Part shown: piece by piece, positions 52,396-59,920 of the stretch | Layout: each line of letters starts with the position of its first letter | Numbering within the stretch: the stretch's first letter is position 1 | NCBI GenBank assembly: GCA_964480945.1 | Contig: CAYZRX010000013.1 | Location: forward strand, 1-62,173 | Origin: VGWB01 sp964480945 | GTDB taxonomy: Bacteria > Bacteroidota > Ignavibacteria > UBA10030 | Direction: 5' to 3' | DNA: 62,173 nucleotides | Notes under the pieces: model-generated | The model's database searches: none | Seen by the model: the letters and a program-made list of their open reading frames with translations, nothing else | Told to the model about the DNA's origin: nothing | Translations under genes and position numbers: made by a program

Positions 52396-53379
52396 CTACA
52401 GAGCGTCAACCACAGTTTCCAGTTGCTCTGCCGGCAGGCTCACCTCCTGGAACATACCTTCAATGAGTGTTGCATCGACGCGCTCGAAATCTTTCTGCAC
52501 CGGCGTGATGATCAATCCGCCCATATCGACCGCGGCGGGACTGATCAGCACCCTTTCTTCCCCCTCCCGAAAATACACGTCCGGTCGATGCTTTCTTCTC
52601 GAAAAGAAAATGATCCGCCAGTGTAAATCGTCGAATGAGCACAGGATGTTCATCATCGGCTCTTCCGCCGCCTCTGTTAACTTCCGCAGCCCACCGATGA
52701 GGAGCACGAGAAAGCCGACGAGCCTCTCCTCGTCGGGCGACTCGATGACGAGAACCGTCCGGCCATACTCTTTCAACGTCCACACCGACACGCCGTCAAG
52801 TCTCTTTCTGAAAACGCGCCTCCACCCTTCCGAAGCATCTCTTTCGACCGGGATCGTTCCGAAGGGGCTCGCTTGAAAATGCACATGGTCGGGTGCGGAA
52901 GCTCCACATCGGGGTCCGTTGTAGAAGAGTGTAAACTTCGGACTCAAGTCCCGGGCAAGGTCCAGGAATGAGTTCATCGATGGTTCGAGCGCCTGCGGGA
53001 GATGCCGTACGCTCGAAATAGTGAAATGTTGAGGAAAGATCGGTGCCGGATTGCAGAGGATGAGAAACTCGCCTTTGTAGAGTATCCCTTTTTGAAGAGG
53101 GGTAAGGTTCTCCACGCAGAGGAAGCAGGGTCGTTCCCGGACGCTCTGGTCGTCGACTCTGGCGCCGGTGCTGGCGATGCGGCCGGGATTGAACTGCAGG
53201 AAGACGGTGAAGCCTCTGCAACGGACCTCGCGAAGCCGGACCTGATCGAGCGAAGCGTATCCCGCGGCAAGCTGCGGCCAGGACCTCTTTTGTTCCTCGA
53301 GAAGCCGACGTGATAGTTCTGGAAGAGGACTCGTGGACGATTCTGCCTCGAACGCGACGAAGGGCTTGGCCTGGATCAA
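52396..53379 (-). CDS. HIT-superfamily nucleotidyltransferase/phosphorylase, DUF4922 / VTC2-like
   Basis: The 327-residue soluble protein carries the H-x-H-x-Q active-site pattern (SAPDHVHFQASPFG). This belongs to the GalT/Apa/GDP-galactose-phosphorylase branch of the HIT superfamily. FCLCVE-like cysteines (RPCFLCVENLTP) and LILCNPAPIFPQHFTISS match that branch. The C-terminal AAVDMGGLIITPVQKDFERV and FQEVSL resemble plant VTC2. Those enzymes split NDP-sugars with phosphate or move AMP. No catalytic residue seems missing. The start is TTG with a weak ribosome site. In this locus it sits between SpoIID and the acetyltransferase. I infer that it handles a nucleotide sugar or sugar phosphate derived from wall amino sugars. 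Confidence 0.75.
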   Translation of the reverse strand: MIQAKPFVAFEAESSTSPLPELSRRLLEEQKRSWPQLAAGYASLDQVRLREVRCRGFTVFLQFNPGRIASTGARVDDQSVRERPCFLCVENLTPLQKGILYKGEFLILCNPAPIFPQHFTISSVRHLPQALEPSMNSFLDLARDLSPKFTLFYNGPRCGASAPDHVHFQASPFGTIPVERDASEGWRRVFRKRLDGVSVWTLKEYGRTVLVIESPDEERLVGFLVLLIGGLRKLTEAAEEPMMNILCSFDDLHWRIIFFSRRKHRPDVYFREGEERVLISPAAVDMGGLIITPVQKDFERVDATLIEGMFQEVSLPAEQLETVVDAL

Positions 53380-53424
53380 CGCTTTTCGGGATTTTCGAAA
53401 GTCAGCGCTCGTCGTAGGAATTGC

Positions 53425-53955
53425 CTATTTCTTCGTACCGGTCGGTTGAATCAGCGACTCGATGAGGACGTATCCGATGTGGTGATCGACCGTCGATTCG
53501 CCCATCTTGAACGGTTCGGTCCGCACCGTCTTGTATCCCATCTTCTCGTACCACTCGAAGGTTCCCCGGTTCTCGACCATGACGCCGATCCACACTCTGT
53601 CCAGTTTGAGTGCCTTCGCTTCCTCGGCCGCCCGCTTCATAAGCTCGTGGCCCAGCCCCTTCCCGTGGTACTGCGGCAGAACATAAAGGGATGAGACGTA
53701 GTACCGGTTCTCCTCGGGCTCGCGCGCCGTGCGCATGAACCCGACGACCTTTCCATCCACCTCGGCAACGTAGCCGTCCGCCAGAGCGTTGTGAAACAAT
53801 GCGGTCAGGGCGTTCAAGTCGTAATGCTCCGAGAAGTAGCTCTTCAAGTCTGCTTCCGGAATGAAGGGTTTGTACGAATCCACCCAGGTCTTCCAGAGTA
53901 CATCCTGAATCACGGTGAGATCATTGAGAGTCCATCGACGAACGAGTTGTGCCAT
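53425..53955 (-). CDS. GNAT-family N-acetyltransferase
   Basis: The 176-residue protein has the acetyl-CoA motif in LYVLPQYHGKGLGHELMKRA (the Q/RxxGxG/A loop), and YVAEVDGKVVGFMRTAR before it. Late VWIGVMVENRGTFEWYEKMGY is typical of GNAT C-terminal regions. AAGGAG lies 8 bases before the ATG. It overlaps the glycosyltransferase gene by 35 bases. The acceptor is unknown; with wall-salvage neighbours an amino sugar is possible but unproven. Confidence 0.88.
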   Translation of the reverse strand: MAQLVRRWTLNDLTVIQDVLWKTWVDSYKPFIPEADLKSYFSEHYDLNALTALFHNALADGYVAEVDGKVVGFMRTAREPEENRYYVSSLYVLPQYHGKGLGHELMKRAAEEAKALKLDRVWIGVMVENRGTFEWYEKMGYKTVRTEPFKMGESTVDHHIGYVLIESLIQPTGTKK

Positions 53956-55429
53956 GTTTTACTCCTTGACGGTTGAGACGTTGGCGGGCAAGCATTTCGA
54001 TTGTGCGAATCTTGTCCTTGTAGAGATCATTCCTGTTTGCCTGTTCTACGGAAAGTCCGGCGTCCGTGTTTCCCTCCCACCGCCGGCAGAGGTAGACCGG
54101 ATCGTAGATCCTTCCGAGTTGATAGTCTCGGCTCAGGCGGAGCGCAACGGCATAATCCTCGCCATAGCTGACGTTCGGGAACCCGACCTGCCGCAGCAGA
54201 GCGGTGTTGAACGCGCGGGGCGCGCCGAGCCCGTTGATCCGAAGAGCATTGTTCCTCCCGTTGTCCGGAGTCCACTCCCTGTGGTCGACGATGCCGGGCG
54301 GTATCTCCTCCAGCTTCATATCGACGAGCTTGTACGAGCCGATCACCATCGCGAAATCACCGCTCCGGAATTCATCGAGGATCCTTCCCAGTGCATCGCG
54401 ACCGCTGTAGAGGTCATCGGAATCGAGCTGGACGGCGTACCGGCCGCAATGCTGGGAAACGATCGCCTCGTTCCAGCAGCCGCCGATGCCGAGGTCGTCC
54501 CGGCGAGGAATGATGTGAACGACGGAAGGATGACGCGAGGCCAATTCAGAGACGATCGCCGTCGTGCGATCCGTCGAATGGTTGTCGATGACGAGCACAT
54601 TGAAACTTGCCTCGAGACGCTGTTCAAGCGCGCTCTGGACCGCCTCGGCGATGGTCCGCTCCCGATTGCGCACCGGGATGACGACGCTGACCTCGACCGG
54701 AAGGGCCGCCTCGATCTTCGGCACGTTCTCGAACGTCGGCGGAAGATAGACGTCGATGTTCTTCAGGTGGCGCGTTGCGACCTGCTCCATTTCTTTCTGG
54801 ACGGCCCGATTGCGGGGATCGACATAGTCGAAGAGCTTTTCCCCGCTCTGACGCACGTCCGATTCGACTTTCGTGTACAGGAACTCCGGGATATGAAACA
54901 GCTCGTGATCGATCGAGACTTTGAGGCGGAGATCATAGAGTCCGGCGGCATCGACGTCCTCGAGCGGTCCATACTTGTCGAGCGCCGAACGCACGGCAGC
55001 GGACGAAAAGAGAAGCAGAGGACCGAAATCGAATCCATCGCGAACACTTCCGAATTGGTAGTCGATCAAAGGATGCTCGCGGCGCACGCCGTTCCTGTCT
55101 TCGACGTAGTCCGCATAACACATCCCCGCCGAAGTCTCTTCCATCACATCGATCAGGCGTTCGAGCGCGGCATGTCCCAGTCGGATATCAGCAGACTCGC
55201 GGATGAACAGGAAAGTGTCGGAGGAGAGAGCAGAGAGGATGTTGTTCAAGGCCTTCCCCGAGGTCGAGCTTTGGGAGACTACTCCCCGGCATTTTCTGTG
55301 AGAATTGGTGTACTGACCGCTGTGGATGGCGAAAACTTGTTGGACGAGGGGAGAATCGACAAATTGCCTGAGAGACGGCTCAAAGTGTGGAAGTGCGCTA
55401 TATGGGAGTGCGACCGCAACCTTACTCAT
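53921..55429 (-). CDS. Family 2-type glycosyltransferase with a divergent N-terminal GT-like domain
   Basis: The product is 502 residues from the ATG at 55429, which overlaps the kinase stop by 8 bases; a further 42 codons are open upstream but unlikely. The C-terminal half is a clear GT2 domain: VEVSVVIPVRNRERTIAEAV, NVLVIDNHSTDRTTAI and GIGGCWNEAI, with the DXD-type metal site in YAVQLDSDDLYSG and the late YGEDYAVALRLS. The N-terminal 240 residues (VALPYSALPHFEPSLRQF ... TSAGMCYADYVEDRNG) look like a second GT-A fold without an obvious DXD. Donor and acceptor are unknown. No membrane segments are seen. It may act with the kinase and VTC2-like protein on amino-sugar products. Confidence 0.8.
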   Translation of the reverse strand: MSKVAVALPYSALPHFEPSLRQFVDSPLVQQVFAIHSGQYTNSHRKCRGVVSQSSTSGKALNNILSALSSDTFLFIRESADIRLGHAALERLIDVMEETSAGMCYADYVEDRNGVRREHPLIDYQFGSVRDGFDFGPLLLFSSAAVRSALDKYGPLEDVDAAGLYDLRLKVSIDHELFHIPEFLYTKVESDVRQSGEKLFDYVDPRNRAVQKEMEQVATRHLKNIDVYLPPTFENVPKIEAALPVEVSVVIPVRNRERTIAEAVQSALEQRLEASFNVLVIDNHSTDRTTAIVSELASRHPSVVHIIPRRDDLGIGGCWNEAIVSQHCGRYAVQLDSDDLYSGRDALGRILDEFRSGDFAMVIGSYKLVDMKLEEIPPGIVDHREWTPDNGRNNALRINGLGAPRAFNTALLRQVGFPNVSYGEDYAVALRLSRDYQLGRIYDPVYLCRRWEGNTDAGLSVEQANRNDLYKDKIRTIEMLARQRLNRQGVKHGTTRSSMDSQ

Positions 55430-56378
55430 GAAGATTCCTGAGCGACCGAAGTGCGAGGAGAACGGCCCCGTATGCCGGCAGCGCCTGGGGCTTGACGATG
55501 GAAATCTGCGGGAGCGAAAAAACGATCTTGTTGCGCAGGATGTTCGAGAAGACATTGTCAGAGCTGATCACGCTCCCAATGAACGCGAGCGGAATTTTCT
55601 GGCGCACCCTGGACACCTTCTCGATCTTGTTGAGCAAGGCACGGACGTGTTCCGCGAGCTCAAACGTCGCTTTGTTTAGAATACGGGACGCCTCCACATC
55701 GTGGCTCGTTGCGGCCTCGATGACGAGCGGAGCGAGCGAAGCAACATCGAGATTGTCCCGGTAGATTGCGCTGATGATTTTCTCCTGGTCCGAGAGGCCG
55801 AACTGCTTGGCGACGAGCTTCGTCAGGAGCGTTGGTTTCCCTCGTCCATCCAGGTCTTTGGTGACGGCATTCAGGGCGTCCCGCCCGATGGAATACCCGC
55901 TCCCCTCATCCCCCAGGATCCTCCCCCAGCCGCCCGCGCGATGCACGTTCCCCGCTTGATCCTTTCCGAATGCGATGGAGCCGGTGCCCGAGATGAGAAT
56001 GATGCCGACGTTCCCCCGAAATGCCCCTTCGAGCGCCACGCGAGCATCACTTTCGACGATCACTTCCCGCAGTATCTGCCGCGCTCCGCGCGCATACTCG
56101 ATCAAGCCAATGCGCATGCGCTCCTGATCCGCTTCCCTTCCCGCCCCGGTCAGCCCCGCCGCGATCGACCTTACCTCATCGACCGAGCAGCCGATCTCTG
56201 CACAACACCTCTCAATGAGGTCGAACAGAACCTCCGCCGCCTTCTCTACCCCGATGATCTGGAAATTGGATGGCCCCCCCGTTTGCTCGACGAGGACATT
56301 TCCTTTGAGATCAGCGAGCATGGCGGCCGTCTTCGTACCGCCCCCGTCGATTCCGATCACAAACTGTTTTTTTGCCAT
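55422..56378 (-). CDS. BadF/BadG/BcrA/BcrD-family ATPase, probable N-acetylglucosamine/muramic-acid kinase
   Basis: The 318-residue ASKHA-fold kinase has the phosphate-1 motif IGIDGGGTKTAAMLADLKG and the phosphate-2 region IILISGTGSIAFG. GGWGRILGDEGSGYSIGRDA follows; this last element is characteristic of NAGK/MurK-type sugar kinases within the BadF family. The adenosine motif is in LPAYGAVLLALRSL. No iron-sulfur cysteines of the true BadF dehydratase activators are present. It is the first gene of the 56.4-46.7 kb run, with GGAG 6 bases before the ATG. I infer phosphorylation of GlcNAc or MurNAc released from peptidoglycan. Confidence 0.85.
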   Translation of the reverse strand: MAKKQFVIGIDGGGTKTAAMLADLKGNVLVEQTGGPSNFQIIGVEKAAEVLFDLIERCCAEIGCSVDEVRSIAAGLTGAGREADQERMRIGLIEYARGARQILREVIVESDARVALEGAFRGNVGIILISGTGSIAFGKDQAGNVHRAGGWGRILGDEGSGYSIGRDALNAVTKDLDGRGKPTLLTKLVAKQFGLSDQEKIISAIYRDNLDVASLAPLVIEAATSHDVEASRILNKATFELAEHVRALLNKIEKVSRVRQKIPLAFIGSVISSDNVFSNILRNKIVFSLPQISIVKPQALPAYGAVLLALRSLRNLHE

Positions 56379-56392
56379 CAGAACTCCACGAG

Positions 56393-56421
56393 AAAGTAGC
56401 CATATTTGAAAGTAAAATCAA
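56393..56421 (-). promoter_or_regulatory. Weak candidate promoter for the wall-salvage operon
   Basis: On the minus strand TTGATT (56416-56421) and TACTTT (56393-56398) are 17 bases apart, just upstream of the kinase gene. The -10 match is poor (three of six). Position and AT-rich context are the main support. Confidence 0.3.
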
Positions 56422-56486
56422 GAAATCGGCAGCAAGCGGCAAGCAGTGTCCGGTCGGCACGTTCGTTCGGTACGGTCGTCGATTCG

Positions 56487-56515
56487 TTGCCCTTTCAGTG
56501 AATCTTGCTTATACT
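56487..56515 (+). promoter_or_regulatory. Candidate promoter for tlpA-dsbD
   Basis: TTGCCC (56487-56492) and TATACT (56510-56515) are 17 bases apart on the plus strand, in the divergent gap between the kinase gene and tlpA. The remaining 170-base leader to the tlpA start holds no feature I recognise. The 313-base gap 56379-56691 contains only this and the weak divergent candidate. Confidence 0.5.
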
Positions 56516-56691
56516 TTTTCGCCACGGTTGACGATGCTCCGGATGTATGGAAGTGAGAGAAGCATTCGTCAGAGAACCTTTTGGCGGGTGGGAGCATCAA
56601 ATATGAGAATGACCGGGAGCGAGATCCGGTCTCCAGACTCTCGGTTCTGTTCGACTCAATATTCTCCAACCCTTCCAATGAAAGGAAAAGC

Positions 56692-57177
56692 ATGAAGCGC
56701 TTCTTGGCTCTCGTATCCATTCTCGTACTGAGCTTTTCGTTGCTCGAGCTCGGGTCAGCCCAATCAAAACAAAAAGCCCCTGACTTCACCCTACGGTCCG
56801 CCGACGGAAAGACCTACCAATTGAGCAAGATGCACGGGAAGGTCGTCGTCGTGAACTTCTGGGCGACGTGGTGCCCGCCGTGCAAAAGGGAGATCCCCGA
56901 TTTCATCGAGGTCTTTGGGAAATATCGGAGTAAAGGACTGGAGATTGTCGGGATCGCATTGGATCAAGGCGGCTGGAACGACGTTACTCCATTCCTCAAG
57001 CAGAACAAGATCAACTATCCGATCGTCGTCGGAGACGACAATGTCTCGGATGCGTACGGCGGCATCACAGCGATACCGACAACGTTCATTATCGACAAGA
57101 ACGGATACATCGTCGATAGCCATGTCGGGATGATGACCAAGGCGCAGCTTGAGGCAAAGATCAAGCATCTCCTGTAA
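56692..57177 (+). CDS. TlpA/ResA-like thiol-disulfide oxidoreductase
   Basis: The product is 161 residues from the ATG at 56692, which follows AAAGGA by 6 bases and gives a signal peptide (MKRFLALVSILVLSFSLLEL). An extra 37 codons are open upstream. The mature thioredoxin fold has the redox site VVVNFWATWCPPCKREIPDF and the cis-proline loop AIPTTFIIDKNG. TlpA and ResA reduce disulfides outside the cytoplasm, often for cytochrome c maturation. dsbD follows 38 bases downstream and is the likely electron source. Confidence 0.92.
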   Translation: MKRFLALVSILVLSFSLLELGSAQSKQKAPDFTLRSADGKTYQLSKMHGKVVVVNFWATWCPPCKREIPDFIEVFGKYRSKGLEIVGIALDQGGWNDVTPFLKQNKINYPIVVGDDNVSDAYGGITAIPTTFIIDKNGYIVDSHVGMMTKAQLEAKIKHLL

Positions 57178-57215
57178 ACGCCAGGTTTCCATCCCACGTT
57201 TCTGAGGAGGTCCTG

Positions 57216-59039
57216 ATGTTCTCGTCGCGTAAACCCCTGCTCCGTTTGGCGCAGTTCGGAGGGATACTTCTCCCCTTCGTAGTTGGTCAGGCCTTCGCAT
57301 TCCAGATTGGTGGCGGCCCGGCTTCGAGCGCCAGCAAGGTCCGGGTGGAGTCGAGGCTCTCCGTCGACAAGGCTCCTGCCGGTTCTACCTTCAAGGCAGC
57401 CGTGATCCTCACGATCAGTCAAGGCTGGCACATCAACTCCAATACGCCGACGTACGACTACCTCATCGGCACCGCCCTTGAGCTGCAACCGCGCGAGGGT
57501 GTGATCCTGACGGACATTCAATACCCCAAGGGAGAGAACCTGAAGTTCTCGTTCGCGGAAGACCCCCTTAACGTCTACCAGGGAAGCGTCAAGATTTTTC
57601 TGACGTTCAAGATGTCGGAGAAAATCAGGCCTCGGCTGGACACACTCCGCGCACAGCTCCGCGTACAGGCTTGCAACGATCAGGTCTGCCTGGCGCCGGC
57701 CTCGATCAATGTCTCGATACCGATCGAGATCGTCGGACCCGAGGAGCAATCGAAACCCATCAACCAAGAGATCTTCTCTTCTTATATGGGAGGAGGTGAC
57801 ACGCCGGCTCCCCCTACGAAGAACGACATCGGACAGCTTATCCAGGAACGGGGATCGTTCGTGGCCTTCTTCGCAATCTTTCTCATCGGTCTTGCTCTCA
57901 ACCTCACGCCGTGTGTCTATCCGATGCTCTCGGTGACAGTCTCCATCTTCGGCTCACAGTCGGAGACGAACACGCTGAAGGTGTTCCTGAAGGCGGTCGT
58001 GTACGTGTTGGGAATTGCATCAATGTACACCGTCTTGGGCGTCAGCGCGGCCCTGAGCGGTACGCTCTTCGGAAGCTGGCTGCAGAGCCCGTGGGTCCTC
58101 GCGGGTATCGGAGTTCTGCTCATCGGGCTTGCGCTCAGCAGTTTCGGAGTCTATCAGATTCAGGTCCCGTACTGGCTGACGAGCAAGCTCGGCGGGACCA
58201 CGGGAACAGGCATCATCAGCCTCTATCTCGGAGGTTTGGCAGTCGGTGTTTTCGCGGCGCCGTGCATCGGGCCGCCGGTGATCGCGCTGCTCACGCTTGT
58301 CAGCGCGAAGGCCGATCCCGTCTTCGGCTTCTGGGTCTTCCTCTCTCTCTCGCTTGGCCTTGGTTTCCCTTATCTCATCCTCGGGACCTTCTCCGGTATG
58401 CTGAAGAAGATCCCGCGGTCCGGTGCATGGTTGGTATGGGTCGAGAGAATCTTTGGGGTCGTTCTAACCGCCGCCGGCCTGTTCTATTTATCGCTGGCAT
58501 TTTTCCCGAAATACTCCGCGTACATCATCCCTGCGGCGCTTATCCTGGGCGGCCTCTACCTGGGGTTTGTTGAACCATCTGGAAGGGAAAGAAAGGGATT
58601 GAAGCGGCTCAAATGGGTGTTCGGTGTGGTCGCGATTGCGTTCGGCATCGTGACGGCGAACGCGCTGCGCGAACCCGGGATCAGCTGGGATCAATTCTCC
58701 GAGGCCACGATCGCCGAGGCTGCGAAGAGCGGCAGGCCCGTGATGATGGATTTCTATGCCGATTGGTGTATCCCCTGCCTCGAGCTCGACCGCAAGACGT
58801 TCACGGACCCCGACGTAATCGGCGCGACGAAAGATTTCGCAAGGCTCAAGGTTGACCTCACACACTTCGACTCGCCCGAGTCTGAGGCACTGAGGAAGCG
58901 CTTCAATATCGCCGGCGTTCCGACGATCGTGTTTCTCGACAAGAACGGAACGGAGGTCTTCAGTTCCCGCGTCGTCGGCTATCTCTCACCGAAGGAATTC
59001 ATTGAGAAGACGAAGCCGCTGATGGCAGCGGGCGGGTGA
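57216..59039 (+). CDS. dsbD: Thiol:disulfide interchange protein DsbD
   Basis: DsbD passes electrons from cytoplasmic thioredoxin across the inner membrane to periplasmic thiol proteins. The 607-residue protein has a signal peptide and an N-terminal periplasmic domain with the cysteine pair RVQACNDQVCLAPAS. The eight-helix membrane domain has its two redox cysteines in LNLTPCVYPMLSV and FAAPCIGPPVIAL. The C-terminal thioredoxin domain has DFYADWCIPCLELDRKTF. All six expected cysteines are present. GAGGAGG lies 5 bases before the ATG. It is paired with tlpA. Confidence 0.95.
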   Translation: MFSSRKPLLRLAQFGGILLPFVVGQAFAFQIGGGPASSASKVRVESRLSVDKAPAGSTFKAAVILTISQGWHINSNTPTYDYLIGTALELQPREGVILTDIQYPKGENLKFSFAEDPLNVYQGSVKIFLTFKMSEKIRPRLDTLRAQLRVQACNDQVCLAPASINVSIPIEIVGPEEQSKPINQEIFSSYMGGGDTPAPPTKNDIGQLIQERGSFVAFFAIFLIGLALNLTPCVYPMLSVTVSIFGSQSETNTLKVFLKAVVYVLGIASMYTVLGVSAALSGTLFGSWLQSPWVLAGIGVLLIGLALSSFGVYQIQVPYWLTSKLGGTTGTGIISLYLGGLAVGVFAAPCIGPPVIALLTLVSAKADPVFGFWVFLSLSLGLGFPYLILGTFSGMLKKIPRSGAWLVWVERIFGVVLTAAGLFYLSLAFFPKYSAYIIPAALILGGLYLGFVEPSGRERKGLKRLKWVFGVVAIAFGIVTANALREPGISWDQFSEATIAEAAKSGRPVMMDFYADWCIPCLELDRKTFTDPDVIGATKDFARLKVDLTHFDSPESEALRKRFNIAGVPTIVFLDKNGTEVFSSRVVGYLSPKEFIEKTKPLMAAGG

Positions 59040-59057
59040 TGTTGAGGGGAGAATACT

Positions 59058-59081
59058 AGACGACAATATATATTGTCGTCT
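59058..59081. repeat. Perfect 24-bp palindrome
   Basis: AGACGACAATAT (59058-59069) is followed immediately by its exact reverse complement (59070-59081), with no loop. It lies 18 bases after the dsbD stop and 114 bases before the second transposase. There is no T-run after it, so a plain terminator is unlikely. Degenerate copies of TTGTCGTCTGGA follow at 59086, 59102 and 59152. Confidence 0.8.
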
Positions 59082-59162
59082 GGATTTGTCATCTGAACGC
59101 GTCGTCGCCTGAATGTGTGGGCGCCCGATCGATTGTATCGCCTCGTCAGCATTGTCGCTTGA
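59073..59162. repeat. Degenerate direct repeats upstream of the second transposase
   Basis: Four related 11-12 base units are seen: TTGTCGTCTGGA (59073-59084), TTGTCATCTGAA (59086-59097), TCGTCGCCTGAA (59102-59113) and TTGTCGCTTGA (59152-59162). The first overlaps the right arm of the palindrome. Spacing is irregular (13, 16, 50 bases). They may be remnants of the repeat recognised by the transposase. Confidence 0.4.
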
Positions 59163-59195
59163 TCGAATCTCACGCAAGAATCATCCAAGAGCACC

Positions 59196-59834
59196 GTGCG
59201 CGCCGTCCTCCCACGCCTCCATCGCAATTCCCAGAAAAGGATCTATCGTCCGGGCGCGACGTATTTCATCACAACTGTGACGTTCGAACGCTACCCGTAC
59301 TTCGAAGAGACGATCCTCGCAGACCTTCTCGTTCACAACATTTGGTTCGCAAGAGAGCTCAAGCAGTTCGACCTCTATGGCTACACGGTCCTGCCGGAGC
59401 ACATGCACTTGATGTTCAAGCCGATCGGCCCGATCAATCACTCGATGGCCATGCAGAACATCAAGCGGGTATTCTCTCTGCAGGCGAACCAGATCATCTT
59501 CTCCAGCGCGATGAGCTGGGACCGGGATTCCAAGGGCGAGGATATATATCCTCGCTTGCAAGGGCGGAAACAACAGAACCCTTACGCAACCCTTCAATGG
59601 TCCAACCTCCTCTCACGCCTGCGAGACGAGTTCAAGCAGAAACACGGGCCGAATCACCTCTTCCCAAAATTCAAATGGCAGAAATCTTTTCGCGATCACC
59701 TTATCCGCGGGAACGCAGATTTTGAGAATCACCTCAGGTATGTCTACAGAAACGCCGTGAAGCATCAGCTCGTGGAAGAACCGACGGCATGGCCGTGGAT
59801 GTGGGTAAGAGGGATGGATCGGCGTCAATCTTGA
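59196..59834 (+). CDS. REP-associated transposase-like protein (second RAYT subgroup)
   Basis: The 212-residue protein has the Y1-transposase fold: RIYRPGATYFITTVTFERYP at the start, the HUH metal motif in YGYTVLPEHMHLMFKP (His-Met-His), and late KFKWQKSFRDHLIRGNADFE leading into HLRYVYRNAVKHQLVE. These are typical of the longer RAYT subgroup and differ clearly from the copy at 15524. Where the catalytic tyrosine is expected after the helix following HUH, the sequence reads MQNIKRVFSLQANQI with Phe. It may therefore be inactive or use a residue elsewhere. The start is GTG. It sits between dsbD and a DUF255 gene. Confidence 0.85.
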   Translation: MRAVLPRLHRNSQKRIYRPGATYFITTVTFERYPYFEETILADLLVHNIWFARELKQFDLYGYTVLPEHMHLMFKPIGPINHSMAMQNIKRVFSLQANQIIFSSAMSWDRDSKGEDIYPRLQGRKQQNPYATLQWSNLLSRLRDEFKQKHGPNHLFPKFKWQKSFRDHLIRGNADFENHLRYVYRNAVKHQLVEEPTAWPWMWVRGMDRRQS

Positions 59835-59920
59835 GGCGTTTTTTCCCCCCTCAAAGGCCTTCCTTGCAACTTCGTTCCCGCTCTCGCTGTTCTAGAAACA
59901 TAGCAAGCATCCGAAAAACG

